Source: Oscillospiraceae bacterium
GTDB lineage: Bacteria; Bacillota; Clostridia; Oscillospirales; Ruminococcaceae
NCBI GenBank assembly: GCA_017435565.1
Contig: JAFSEU010000005.1
Coordinates: forward strand, 1 to 47,077
Direction: 5' to 3'
Length of the DNA: 47,077 nucleotides
Part shown: positions 1-8,343 of the stretch, one piece after another
Layout of the letters: every line of letters begins with the position of its first letter
Numbering within the stretch: position 1 is the first letter of the stretch
Notes under the pieces: generated by a model
What the model saw: the letters and a program-made list of their open reading frames with translations, nothing else
Told to the model about the DNA's origin: nothing
Databases searched by the model: none
Program-made: the position numbers and the translations under genes

Positions 1-26
1 CGGTTCAATTCCGCCCGGAGGCACCA
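1..26 (+). tRNA. 3' end of a tRNA, isotype unknown (cut by window start)
   Basis: The first bases form the end of a T-arm with a TTCAATT loop, followed by the 3' T-stem strand CCGCC, the 3' acceptor strand CGGAGGC, discriminator A and an encoded CCA at 24-26. The 5' acceptor strand should therefore read GCCTCCG, which lies outside the window. The anticodon is missing, so the amino acid cannot be assigned. It sits one base upstream of the tRNA-Gly, so the two belong to one tRNA cluster. Confidence 0.8.
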
Positions 27-27
27 T

Positions 28-103
28 GCGGATTTAGCTCATCTGGTAGAGCGCCACCTTGCCAAGGTGGAGGTAGCGAGTTCGAGCCTCGTAATCCGCT
101 CCA
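28..103 (+). tRNA. tRNA-Gly (anticodon GCC)
   Basis: A complete cloverleaf can be drawn. Acceptor strands GCGGATT (28-34) and AATCCGC (93-99) pair fully, with discriminator T at 100 and CCA encoded at 101-103. The anticodon stem CCACC/GGTGG holds a loop with GCC in the centre, which reads glycine codons GGC and GGT. The T-loop is TTCGAGC. The gene follows a partial tRNA after one base and precedes a strong terminator. Confidence 0.96.
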
Positions 104-124
104 AGCGCAGACCGCGCACGAGAA

Positions 125-159
125 AAACGAGTTTCTATTATTTAGAAGCTCGTTTTTTT
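125..159 (+). terminator. Rho-independent terminator of the tRNA cluster
   Basis: Arms 125-137 and 143-155 form a 13-bp stem with one G-T wobble around a 5-base loop, followed by an unbroken T run to 159. It ends the tRNA transcript just before the Crp/Fnr-type gene. Confidence 0.92.
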
Positions 160-187
160 GCATATTCAGATAATTAAGGCGGCGATT

Positions 188-841
188 ATGAAAACATCAG
201 AATTTCTGGCAAAAAACGCCCTGCTTTTTTCGGACATTTCCCAAAACGAGATAGCAACAATGCTCAAATGCCTCGAGGCGGCTGAATTCGACTATATAAA
301 AGGGCGCACAATTTTGCACAGAGGCGAGCCTTTTGAAAAAATCGGTGTTGTTTTAAGCGGAACACTACTAATAACGCGTGAAGACGAAATAGGCAACCTT
401 TTTGTGCTAACTCAGGTAAGCCGAGGGCAAATCTTCGGAATGAGCTTTGCAGGCGGATTCAACACCGACATCGGCATAAGTGCAGGCACAGACGCCAGGG
501 TACTCATTATCAAAACAGAAAGAATTTTCAACCCCTGCTGCAAGAACTGCCAATGCCACAAAAAGCTTCTTTCAAATCTGTTTACCTGTATGGCAAAGAA
601 AAATGTTGAGCTGACAAGAAAGGTATATCACATTTCGCAAAGAACGCTTCGTCGCAAAGTTATGTCATACTTAACCGAGCAGATGGAGCTTTGCGGCCGC
701 AGCACATTTGACATTCCGCTTGACAGGCAGCAGATGGCAGACTATCTTGCCTGCGACAGAAGTGCGCTTTCTGCTGAGCTTGCACGAATGAAGCGTGCAG
801 GCATTATAGATTTTCAGAAAAACCGTTTTACTGTTCTGTGA
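188..841 (+). CDS. Crp/Fnr-family transcriptional regulator with a cysteine cluster
   Basis: A 217-residue protein with the Crp/Fnr layout. Residues about 12-110 form a cyclic-nucleotide-binding-type beta-barrel (ILHRGEPFEKIGVVLSG). A long helix follows, then a C-terminal winged helix-turn-helix at about 165-215 (RQQMADYLACDRSALSAELA). Cysteines C117, C118, C121, C123 and C134 lie between barrel and helix, which could bind an Fe-S cluster or sense redox; that is inference. The start at 188 is chosen over one at 158 because AAGGCGG sits just upstream, and the longer form would overlap the tRNA terminator. The family usually controls anaerobic respiration, nitrosative or oxidative stress. No target gene is adjacent. 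Confidence 0.9.
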   Translation: MKTSEFLAKNALLFSDISQNEIATMLKCLEAAEFDYIKGRTILHRGEPFEKIGVVLSGTLLITREDEIGNLFVLTQVSRGQIFGMSFAGGFNTDIGISAGTDARVLIIKTERIFNPCCKNCQCHKKLLSNLFTCMAKKNVELTRKVYHISQRTLRRKVMSYLTEQMELCGRSTFDIPLDRQQMADYLACDRSALSAELARMKRAGIIDFQKNRFTVL

Positions 842-914
842 AAGCGTTTTTTCAAAGTATTGCTTTTCAAATATCAAATACCCCGTAAAAAAGTCGGGTA
901 GTCATAAAGAAAAG

Positions 915-951
915 AATCCGGAGAAGATATAAATCTTCTTCGGATTTTTTT
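915..951. terminator. Terminator between convergent genes
   Basis: Arms 915-928 and 933-946 pair over 14 bp with one wobble and a 4-base loop. A T-run follows on the plus strand, ending the Crp/Fnr gene. On the minus strand the tail is less uniform but T-rich, so it may also serve the leftward HAD gene. Confidence 0.85.
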
Positions 952-984
952 GTCATCTCACAGATAAATTGGAATTGTCGGACT

Positions 985-1719
985 TTAAGCAAGTTGCTCT
1001 AAAACATCAATCAATTCTTTCCACTCGTGAATATGTAAATACTCACATTGAAGCGTTATATTATCCGAAGAGTTTTTATGTTCTTTGTCTGTGTTGTTAT
1101 CATATAAAACAGGATAAATGCCAACCTGAGAAGAACCTTCAATATCAGCTTTCGGATTATCACCACAGTACCAAACTTCATCTGCACGCAGTCTCGCTTT
1201 TTGAAGCGCAACATCAAACAGAATGCGATTTGGTTTTCTCATAAAGTAATCACTGGAGGTCATAACAAACTCAAAACGATTATTTGGCAAAAGTCTATTC
1301 AATCGTTCCGTCAGAGCCTCGCTTGACCACAAAAGATTGCTTATAACAGCAGTTCTGATACCTTTTTCATTTAAATAGTCAAGTATTTTGTCTGCGTCAG
1401 GCATAATTGCCCCCATAGATGCTCCGTTCCAAAACACTGTTTCCATTTCCAAAGGAGTAAGAGAAAACTCAATTCCAAGATATTCATATAGTGCTCTATT
1501 TCCAATTCGTCCACTAATATCATATCCGATTTTACGTACATTTTCAATGTTCTTTCCAAAAATCAATTCCGCACCTTTTACAACATCATCAAGAGTGCGG
1601 TTGTTTGGATTTTTTGTTGCATACTTCAAAAGCTCTGCATTGCCTCTAACGGAATCCCAATCAGGTTCGTATAGAAGTGTATGTCCGTAATCAAAAATAA
1701 TCATCCGAGGATAGTTCAT
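985..1719 (-). CDS. HAD-superfamily hydrolase
   Basis: A 244-residue protein of the haloacid dehalogenase superfamily, subfamily I type with a helical cap. Motif I is FDYGHTL near the N-terminus with D10 as expected nucleophile; motif II is VISN; motif III Lys lies in RKPNRILF; motif IV is CGDNPKADIEG. Position 12 is Gly where most HAD phosphatases have the general-acid Asp, so the reaction or rate may differ from a standard phosphatase. The start is supported by a GAGGAG site a few bases upstream. A weak promoter (TTGACT at 1782-1787, TATGAT at 1761-1766, 15-bp spacer) may drive it. The substrate is unknown. Confidence 0.85.
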   Translation of the reverse strand: MNYPRMIIFDYGHTLLYEPDWDSVRGNAELLKYATKNPNNRTLDDVVKGAELIFGKNIENVRKIGYDISGRIGNRALYEYLGIEFSLTPLEMETVFWNGASMGAIMPDADKILDYLNEKGIRTAVISNLLWSSEALTERLNRLLPNNRFEFVMTSSDYFMRKPNRILFDVALQKARLRADEVWYCGDNPKADIEGSSQVGIYPVLYDNNTDKEHKNSSDNITLQCEYLHIHEWKELIDVLEQLA

Positions 1720-1783
1720 ATTCTATTCTCCTCAACAAATTCTTATTCGTCATCAAGTTAATCATAACTAACACATCATAAAG

Positions 1784-2176
1784 TCAATCCAATTGAACCT
1801 CGAAAACTTTGTCTTGCATTTCGCTGCCGCTAATCTTAATTATTACGGTTTCATTTTCAGAGTCAACCGAAATATCATATTCATGGATAGGTGCGCCGTC
1901 TGATGAGAATGTAAAAGAACGCCGCATCAGTGTTGACCCAAATAATCCATTTTCCTTTACGACAATTTCATAATCATAAGATTGCCCCATAAAGCCAGGT
2001 GAAAAGAAGCTGTCCAAAACACTTTGTTCAGAATAAACCGAAATAGTAACCGGTATATCATCAGGCTTAAGTTGCAGACGATATGCAGGCATATTGAGAA
2101 TTATAACAATGATTATTATTGCAAGTGCGGTACACGCCGCAATAACAGATAATATTATCTTCTTTTTCTTTATCAT
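1784..2176 (-). CDS. Small membrane-anchored protein, function unknown
   Basis: A 130-residue protein that I do not recognise. It begins with a Lys-rich segment (MIKKKKI) and one hydrophobic helix at about residues 7-28. A roughly 100-residue outer domain with beta-rich character follows, suggesting an extracellular domain tethered to the membrane. It starts 10 bases after the end of the upstream leftward gene, so it is very likely the last gene of the three-gene operon beginning at 4116. The ribosome site is weak, consistent with translational coupling. Confidence 0.7.
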   Translation of the reverse strand: MIKKKKIILSVIAACTALAIIIIVIILNMPAYRLQLKPDDIPVTISVYSEQSVLDSFFSPGFMGQSYDYEIVVKENGLFGSTLMRRSFTFSSDGAPIHEYDISVDSENETVIIKISGSEMQDKVFEVQLD

Positions 2177-2186
2177 TATATTGCTT

Positions 2187-3101
2187 TCAATTTATAACAA
2201 TCGATTTGTTCATTGCAAGAGTCATCAGCAGAGTGAATCTTGCTTCATCACGGCATTCGGGCTTTGCCATATAGTAAAGATAGGTTTCGATAAGATTGAA
2301 CATATGCGAGGACCTGCCTTCGATTTTGAAGTTTTCAAAGCCCATGGGTATATATTTTTCCCATATATCATCGGGGGGGATATGCGTTGAATAATCCTTT
2401 ATTTCAAAAATCGTACGATTCATATAGGGGCATTCAAACTCAATCTGCTTGTATTTTTCGCCTGAATTTATGCTGCGCAGAAACTCACGCTGATTTTGTG
2501 CAATGATTCGGTAATGCTCTCCCCTTCTGGGACATTTCGGTATGCAGCAGGCATTGACAAGCAATTCACAGCGTGCCTTATCGCTGATTTTTTCAAGCTC
2601 TTCAAAGCGGTTATTCCAGTTGTAATCAAGTACGACAAGGTTATAATCCTTTGCAAGCTCGGCGTTTACGCCTTCCATTGTTTCAATCTGCTTGCAGGTT
2701 GAAGAAGTAATTTTAAACGACGGGTATTTTGTGCGGATATACTCTTCGAGAAGCGGTGAGAACACGATAACCTCGTTGAGACCGTTATCGGCAAATTTAA
2801 GCGAAATATTGCAGTGAGAATCGGACAAATCCTTTTCGGTGATTTCGGGATTTGTATAGGTAAAGCGGCAAGGAATGCCTTCGGCGTTAAAACGCTTCAA
2901 AACCTCCTTCATAAACGGGCGGTCGCATCTTCCGCCGACAGTTCGTCCCCCATTCCAAAGCGAAGGCGGAAACTCACCGTATACCGATGCAATTTCAACA
3001 TCCTCTCTGAACAATTCCGGGCGTTGGGCAATCAGCTTTATCATTGCCATATTGAGTGCAAAATTTCGTGTAAAATCGGGCAGATGGAACTTGGCTTTCA
3101 T
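2187..3101 (-). CDS. Conserved hypothetical protein with a Cys-x-x-x-Cys-Pro-x-Arg motif
   Basis: A 304-residue soluble protein. It has no signal peptide or membrane helix. The middle (about residues 85-180) alternates hydrophobic strands and helices, as in a TIM-barrel-like fold (NEVIVFSPLLEEYIRTKYP, NLVVLDYNWNNRFEEL). It is followed by LLVNACCIPKCPRRGEHY, whose cysteines may hold metal or an Fe-S cluster. The pattern faintly resembles U32-type proteins, but I cannot assign it to that family. I believe similar proteins occur widely in gut Firmicutes without known function. Start is supported by AAAGGGG upstream. It lies 16 bases after the LRR lipoprotein gene. Confidence 0.75.
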   Translation of the reverse strand: MKAKFHLPDFTRNFALNMAMIKLIAQRPELFREDVEIASVYGEFPPSLWNGGRTVGGRCDRPFMKEVLKRFNAEGIPCRFTYTNPEITEKDLSDSHCNISLKFADNGLNEVIVFSPLLEEYIRTKYPSFKITSSTCKQIETMEGVNAELAKDYNLVVLDYNWNNRFEELEKISDKARCELLVNACCIPKCPRRGEHYRIIAQNQREFLRSINSGEKYKQIEFECPYMNRTIFEIKDYSTHIPPDDIWEKYIPMGFENFKIEGRSSHMFNLIETYLYYMAKPECRDEARFTLLMTLAMNKSIVIN

Positions 3102-3117
3102 ATATATTTCCCCTTTA

Positions 3118-4116
3118 TCAATAAAGACTTAAATCCTGATGAGCAATTCCGTTTGAATTGCAGTATGCAACAATCATCGAAGCGTCAGTATAGCTGCGTA
3201 TTGTCATATCCTGCGAGCAATTGGTAAATGCACCGTTACCGATTGTAGCTCCGATTGCGTGTATTGTCAGATGATAGAACTCGGGACAGGTCGCAAATGA
3301 AAAGCTACCGATATAAGTGACCGATTCATACACGGTACAGTAGCGCAACGACACACAGCCATAGAAGGCGTAATCGCCGATTGTTCTCAATGCCTTGGGC
3401 AACTCTGTAAAGCTTAAGGACTCACAGCCAAAAAAGGCGTTATTTCCGATTTCTTCAAGCTTTGTATTCATTCCGAGATTTCTGAGCGATGTGCAGCCGT
3501 CGAACGCATTATTTCCGATTTTGGTAGCGCTTTCGGGTATTGAAAAATCCTTCAACGACTTGCAACCGTAAAACGCATAGCTCTCGACCGTCTGAACCGA
3601 AGATGAAACTGTCAGTATATAGAGCGATTCGCAGCCGTAGAACATATAGGACGAGATTTCGGGGGCGGAAAACGAAAGGCTTGCCGATTCAAGCGATGTG
3701 CAGAGATTGAAGCAATAATCACCAACCTGTGTTACTGACGAGGGAAGGTTTATGCTTTTGAGGCTGCGGCATCCGTCAAACGCATTCTTTCCGATCGTTT
3801 CGACAGTTTCGGGTATAAAAACACCTTCTATATCGCTTTGCTGAAAAGCAAAATCTGCAATCGCAACAACATCAACTCCGTCTATCTGATAGGGAATTCC
3901 GACATTTTCAGCGTTTCCTTTATAGCCATTGATCACAATTCCTTCGGCTGAGGCTGTATAATCAAAATCACTTGCGGGAGCAAACTCTGCCGGCTCGGAA
4001 TCACCGAAGAATTTATGGTCTTCATATTTATTCTCAGTAAAATAGTTGAAATATGAGCATCCCGTGAGTACAAAAAGCACGATAAGGCACGGTATGCACA
4101 AAAGCTTTGTTTTCAT
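3118..4116 (-). CDS. Lipoprotein with BspA-type leucine-rich repeats
   Basis: A 332-residue lipoprotein. The signal peptide ends in the lipobox LTGC at about residues 17-20, so it should be anchored to the outer face of the membrane. From about residue 90 to 310 there are repeated LRR_5/BspA units of about 23 residues with the pattern IGxxAFxGCxSL (IGKNAFDGCRSL, IGNNAFDGCTSL, IGDYAFYGCVSL). Such repeats usually mediate protein-protein or surface binding. The start has a strong GAGGAGG site, and a consensus-like promoter lies 49 bases upstream. It is the first gene of a leftward operon with two uncharacterised proteins. Confidence 0.88.
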   Translation of the reverse strand: MKTKLLCIPCLIVLFVLTGCSYFNYFTENKYEDHKFFGDSEPAEFAPASDFDYTASAEGIVINGYKGNAENVGIPYQIDGVDVVAIADFAFQQSDIEGVFIPETVETIGKNAFDGCRSLKSINLPSSVTQVGDYCFNLCTSLESASLSFSAPEISSYMFYGCESLYILTVSSSVQTVESYAFYGCKSLKDFSIPESATKIGNNAFDGCTSLRNLGMNTKLEEIGNNAFFGCESLSFTELPKALRTIGDYAFYGCVSLRYCTVYESVTYIGSFSFATCPEFYHLTIHAIGATIGNGAFTNCSQDMTIRSYTDASMIVAYCNSNGIAHQDLSLY

Positions 4117-4164
4117 AGTATCCTCCTCTTTATGCGCAAAAGAATTACATTCAAAACTAAAAAA

Positions 4165-4193
4165 AGTTTAGCATAATTTCGGCTTTAAGTCAA
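4165..4193 (-). promoter_or_regulatory. Sigma-A-type promoter for the LRR lipoprotein operon
   Basis: On the minus strand TTGACT (4188-4193) and TAAACT (4165-4170) are separated by 17 bp. The -35 lies inside an imperfect inverted repeat (4180-4191 with 4201-4212, two mismatches), which could be an operator. Confidence 0.7.
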
Positions 4194-4408
4194 TCAAACC
4201 GACTTTGAGCCGTATTTTTTGCCCTAACATTTGTGCAAACAAGACAAAAGTCAGATTTGTTTTTTGTGCAGATATACAGAGTTTTGATTGTTTAAAAATA
4301 AGTTTTTTCTTAGTTGCATAGTAAGCTGCAACAAATACGCTTTTTTTAACTATGTATGAAAGGCAGCAATGCTTTTCAAAATCTGCAAAATGAGAAAGGC
4401 AAAATTCT
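4194..4408. other. AT-rich intergenic region upstream of the phage-type locus
   Basis: No gene is visible. It holds the outer arm of the inverted repeat at 4201-4212 followed by a T-run, and a perfect inverted repeat GTTGCA (4313-4318) / TGCAAC (4327-4332). I see no convincing -35/-10 pair reading right into the terminase gene. No integrase, repressor or attachment site is present here. Confidence 0.5.
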
Positions 4409-4894
4409 ATGCTCAAAGAAAAACAGGCAATGCAGCGGCTTTTCTGCTACTACTATGCACACAGCGGAAACATTGAAGAATCAGCAATTAAGGCAGGCTT
4501 CCCCCAAGAGCTTGCGCTCGCCGAGGGTATAAGAGCGCTGTCGCAGCGCCGATTTCAGACGCTGGTGGACGAGCTGTGCCAGAAGACAAATCATTCACAG
4601 CTATCTGTCACAGGCTTGAAACGGCTTGCATTCGGTAGCATAAACGACGCTGTTGAACTTGTATTTTCCGAAGAGGCCATTTCAAGCGACAAGCTTGCAA
4701 AAATGGATTTTTTCAACATCAGCGAAATCAAAAAAATCAAAGGCGGCGGTGTTGAAATTAAGATTTTTGACAGGCACAAGGCGCTTGAAACGCTGATTGA
4801 GTATCTAAACAGCAGCAACGGTCAGGCGCAGGCATTTGAAATTATCGACGCATTAAAGAATGTATGCGAAAACGATTTTGACAGCGAGGAGTGA
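4409..4894 (+). CDS. Phage terminase small subunit
   Basis: A 161-residue protein. The N-terminal half has a helix-turn-helix of small-terminase type (about residues 15-50, NIEESAIKAGFPQELALAEG). The central part SVTGLKRLAFGSINDAVEL matches the Terminase_2-like pattern in which a short linker precedes an oligomerisation region. The protein recognises the DNA to be packaged and recruits the large subunit. Its stop overlaps the start of the large-subunit gene, the normal arrangement for this pair. An AAAGG site precedes the start. It is the first gene of the compact phage-type locus and is uninterrupted. Confidence 0.85.
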   Translation: MLKEKQAMQRLFCYYYAHSGNIEESAIKAGFPQELALAEGIRALSQRRFQTLVDELCQKTNHSQLSVTGLKRLAFGSINDAVELVFSEEAISSDKLAKMDFFNISEIKKIKGGGVEIKIFDRHKALETLIEYLNSSNGQAQAFEIIDALKNVCENDFDSEE

Positions 4895-6162
4895 TGCCCT
4901 TTGTAATGAAAAAGAACCGATTTTCACAAAAGCAGCTTTGCGTGCTCAGCTGGTGGATGCACCCGAAATACAGAGAATACGACGCCATCATCTGCGACGG
5001 AGCTGTAAGAAGCGGAAAAACCTTTTCGCTTTCATTAAGCTTTGTCCTGTGGGCAATGTCAACCTTTGACAACTACAGCTTCGCACTTTCGGGAAAAACC
5101 ATTACATCGCTGAGACGGAACATTGTGACACCGCTTATCGGTACGCTGAAATCAATGGGATTTCAATGCACCGAAAAGCATAAGGGCGGTTACATTGAAA
5201 TCAGCCTGAACAAAATCACAAACAGGTTTTATCTGTTTGGCGGCAAAGACGAAGGCTCTGCAGCGCTTATTCAGGGAGTCACTCTGGCGGGAATCCTCCT
5301 TGACGAGGTGGCTTTAATGCCGCGCTCGTTTGTTGAGCAGGCCGTAGCGAGGTGCTCTGTCAGCAATTCCCGATTATGGTTTTCGTGCAATCCGGAGCAC
5401 CCGTCACATTGGTTTTATAAGGAATGGATTGAAAAAGCAAAGGCAAAAAATGCTCTGCGGATACATTTCACTATGGCGGACAATCCGTCGCTTTCAAAAA
5501 GAATCAGAGAAAGATATGAGCGAATGTATTCGGGTGTATTCTATGAAAGATTCGTTCTTGGAAAATGGACAGCTTCAAGCGGGCTGGTTTACCCGATGTT
5601 CAGCACGGAGAGTCACGTCGTTTCAGATTTGCCCGAAGATTTTGAACGCTATGTTATCTCCTGTGATTACGGCACGGTCAATCCGTCTTCCTTCGGTCTG
5701 TGGGGAAAAAGCTCAAACCGATGGTATCGCATCAGCGAGTATTACTACGACTCAAAAAAAGAAGGAATGTGCCGCACGGACGAGGAACATTACGCCGAGC
5801 TGAAAAAGCTTGCACAGGATAAAAATATTGACACGGTAATTGCAGATCCTTCAGCCGCAAGCTTTATCGAATGCATAAAACGACACGGCGAATTTAAGGT
5901 CATTCCGGCGGACAACAACGTCATTGCCGGCATAGGAAAGGTCTGTGATTGTCTTAGCGCAAGAAAAATCCTGTTTTCTGACAAATGCAGCGACAGCATA
6001 AGAGAGTTTTCGCTTTACTCATGGAATGAAAGCGCCGGAAAGGACCTTCCCGTAAAAAAGCACGACCACGCAATGGACGACATCAGATATTTTGTAAGCA
6101 CGATTATGTATCCCGAAATGTCTGACGGTTCATATGCTATCAGTGTTTCGCGAAGGTCATAA
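4894..6162 (+). CDS. Phage terminase large subunit (PBSX/Terminase_3 type)
   Basis: A protein of about 422 residues, normal length for PBSX-type large terminases. The N-terminal ATPase has Walker A GAVRSGKT at about residues 35-42 and Walker B ILLDEVAL near 140. The C-terminal RNase-H-like nuclease keeps its acidic residues in ISCDYGTVNPSS, VIADPSAASF and DHAMDDIRYF. Both activities therefore look intact. It would power DNA packaging into a prohead and cut the concatemer. The start is uncertain: ATG at 4894 overlaps the preceding stop (TGATG); ATG at 4906 and GTG at 4891 are alternatives, and the GAGGAG site is not ideally spaced for any of them. Confidence 0.93.
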   Translation: MPFVMKKNRFSQKQLCVLSWWMHPKYREYDAIICDGAVRSGKTFSLSLSFVLWAMSTFDNYSFALSGKTITSLRRNIVTPLIGTLKSMGFQCTEKHKGGYIEISLNKITNRFYLFGGKDEGSAALIQGVTLAGILLDEVALMPRSFVEQAVARCSVSNSRLWFSCNPEHPSHWFYKEWIEKAKAKNALRIHFTMADNPSLSKRIRERYERMYSGVFYERFVLGKWTASSGLVYPMFSTESHVVSDLPEDFERYVISCDYGTVNPSSFGLWGKSSNRWYRISEYYYDSKKEGMCRTDEEHYAELKKLAQDKNIDTVIADPSAASFIECIKRHGEFKVIPADNNVIAGIGKVCDCLSARKILFSDKCSDSIREFSLYSWNESAGKDLPVKKHDHAMDDIRYFVSTIMYPEMSDGSYAISVSRRS

Positions 6163-6188
6163 TTTGCCGGCAAAAGGTTGGTGATAAA

Positions 6189-7340
6189 TTGGCAGGTCTT
6201 TTTAAAACAAAAAACAATTCAGGCAAGCCTACGGCAATTTACGCCGTACAATCAAGGCAACGAAGCAGTTCTTCCGGATATGGAAATTTTCCGGTAAATC
6301 CGTGCGAAAAAGGGCTTTATGAAGCGCTGAGACACAACGTTCCGATAATTGATGCCGCCATAAACAAGGTTGTAAGGCTTACGGGCGGATTCAGGCTTTA
6401 TACCGAAAACACTCACGCTCAGGAGCTTCTTGACGACTTTGTCGCAAATGTTCCCGTCGGAATTGCAGGCAAATCACTGAACGTGTTCGTAGACTCATAT
6501 CTCGACAGTCTGCTAACCTTCGGAAATGCCGTCGGCGAAATGGTGATTTCACCTGAAAATGCATCGTTCTGCGGACTTTATAATGCAGATGTAAGCAAGA
6601 TCGAGGTTATCAGCGGTCAGAATGCCTTTGACAAGCGATATCTTTATACCGCAGACAACGGCGAACGGTTTGAAATTGCTAATCCGGAGCTGATTCTTTT
6701 TACTGCTCTCGGTGCGCCAAGCGGCGAAGTCTACGGTCGTTCGCTGCTCAGAGGCTTACCCGCATTAAGCTCGATTCTTATGCGGATATACGAATGCATC
6801 GGTCAGAATTTCGACCGAATCGGAAATGTACGCTATGCGGTAACCTGCAAATCAGGCGAAGACGGAGCTTTTGCAAAAGAGCGTGCTCAGCAGATTGCAG
6901 AAGAATGGAGTGCGGGTATGAGCGCGGCACAATACGGAGAAATCCGTGATTTTATCGCTGTGGGTGATGTGCAGATTAAAGCAATCGGTGCGGACAATCA
7001 GATGATTGACACTCAAGTACCGGTAAGGCAGCTTCTTGAGCAGCTTGTCGCAAAGCTCGGAATTCCTCCGTTTCTTCTGGGCTTGAGCTGGTCCTCGACC
7101 GAGAGAATGTCAAGCCAGCAGGCGGATATTCTCACATCGGAGCTTGAATATTACCGCAGGGTCGTAACTCCGTCCATTATCAGAATTGCTGAGACATATC
7201 TGAGAATCAACGGATATTACGACGAGGTTTCCGTAATATGGGACAATATCAATCTTCAGGATGAAACCGAGCTTGCAAAAGCAAGGCTTTATAATGCACA
7301 GGCACGACAGATTGAAGAAACACTTCAGAATAATTCATAA
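6189..7340 (+). CDS. Phage portal protein
   Basis: A 383-residue protein matching phage portal proteins in length, position and sequence pattern. An N-terminal wing region (about 40-200) is followed by the helical core with LLEQLVAKLGIPPFLLGLS and the later TSELEYYRRVVTPSIIRIAE. Portals form the dodecameric ring at the prohead vertex through which terminase pumps DNA. It starts with TTG at 6189, 26 bases after the terminase stop, with an AGGTTGG site upstream. No frameshift is present. It ends 22 bases before the capsid gene. Confidence 0.88.
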   Translation: MAGLFKTKNNSGKPTAIYAVQSRQRSSSSGYGNFPVNPCEKGLYEALRHNVPIIDAAINKVVRLTGGFRLYTENTHAQELLDDFVANVPVGIAGKSLNVFVDSYLDSLLTFGNAVGEMVISPENASFCGLYNADVSKIEVISGQNAFDKRYLYTADNGERFEIANPELILFTALGAPSGEVYGRSLLRGLPALSSILMRIYECIGQNFDRIGNVRYAVTCKSGEDGAFAKERAQQIAEEWSAGMSAAQYGEIRDFIAVGDVQIKAIGADNQMIDTQVPVRQLLEQLVAKLGIPPFLLGLSWSSTERMSSQQADILTSELEYYRRVVTPSIIRIAETYLRINGYYDEVSVIWDNINLQDETELAKARLYNAQARQIEETLQNNS

Positions 7341-7362
7341 TTACAGAAAGGAAAAAACCAAT

Positions 7363-8334
7363 ATGTATAACGACATTAAACTTGACAAATCACTTTACAA
7401 CATCTCAGGAAAGAGCTTTACTCAGGCACTTTCCGACCTTGACCCCGATTCGCAGTACGCAGGCACGGAGCTTTCAAAGCTTGATGCCTATGAAAGACAG
7501 CTTAAGCGCTTTGACATCAAGGTTGCCGGCGAAAACTGCGATGTCGTAGACAAATTCTTCCAGGCAACAGAAAGCGCAGTCCTCTTTCCCGAGTTTATAA
7601 GAAGATCGGTAATTTCGGGTATGGACAGCGCAATGCTCCCTAACATTATCGCTGTCAACACCATTATCGACACCCTTGATTACAGAGGCTTCACCGCAAC
7701 CTGCTACAGTCCCTACACAACAGTCCTCAGCCAGAACAGCGAATTGCCTGAGGTACTTATTCAGACTTCAAATGTCCTTTCGCTGTCAAAATACGGAAGA
7801 TCGCTCACCGTCACATATGAAGCTATTAAGAACCAGAAGCTGGACCTCTTTTCGTGCATTCTCAAAGATGTGGGCAGACAGCTCGGCAATGCTCTTGTAA
7901 ATGTAGGTCTTACAAAAATTATCGACGGTGCTACATCCATTGCAGGCACTTCCGGCGGATTTGTATACGATGACCTCCTCAAGCTCTATAAGAGCTTTGC
8001 AAAATACAACCTCACAACACTTGTCGCTTCACCCGCAACCTGCGCTGCATTGCTTGCTCTTCCCGAGCTTGCCGAATGCCGTTCTGATGATGGCGGTCTG
8101 TCCGTACAGCTTCCGTTCGGTCCCAGACTCTATAAGGCGTGCGGCTATACCGGCACAAGCATCATCGCTCTTGACAAGGATTATGCAATGGAAATGATCA
8201 CCGGCAATTCCGGAGTGACCATTGAAAACGAGAAAATCATCAGCAGACAGATTGACAGCATAGGCATTTCAATCTATACAAACTTCAGAAAAATCGCATC
8301 CGACGCTTCCGCAGTTCTCACATACACCGCATAA
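7363..8334 (+). CDS. Major capsid protein, HK97-fold type (probable)
   Basis: A 323-residue protein placed directly after the portal gene. The pattern fits HK97-type capsid subunits: a helical N-terminal arm (about 1-60), then ESAVLFPEFIRRSVISGM, a beta-rich P-domain-like region, and a C-terminal region with ASDASAVLTYTA. The first 40-60 residues could act as a scaffold removed by the downstream protease; this is inference. The start at 7363 is chosen over an in-frame ATG at 7261 because it has an AGAAAGGA site and the longer form would overlap the portal gene. A strong hairpin follows at 8344-8383. Confidence 0.82.
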   Translation: MYNDIKLDKSLYNISGKSFTQALSDLDPDSQYAGTELSKLDAYERQLKRFDIKVAGENCDVVDKFFQATESAVLFPEFIRRSVISGMDSAMLPNIIAVNTIIDTLDYRGFTATCYSPYTTVLSQNSELPEVLIQTSNVLSLSKYGRSLTVTYEAIKNQKLDLFSCILKDVGRQLGNALVNVGLTKIIDGATSIAGTSGGFVYDDLLKLYKSFAKYNLTTLVASPATCAALLALPELAECRSDDGGLSVQLPFGPRLYKACGYTGTSIIALDKDYAMEMITGNSGVTIENEKIISRQIDSIGISIYTNFRKIASDASAVLTYTA

Positions 8335-8343
8335 TAAGAACCG

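Noticed and set aside
969..1244. Rightward open frame of 91 codons
   Set aside because: Lies within the HAD gene on the opposite strand and just past a terminator, with no ribosome site.
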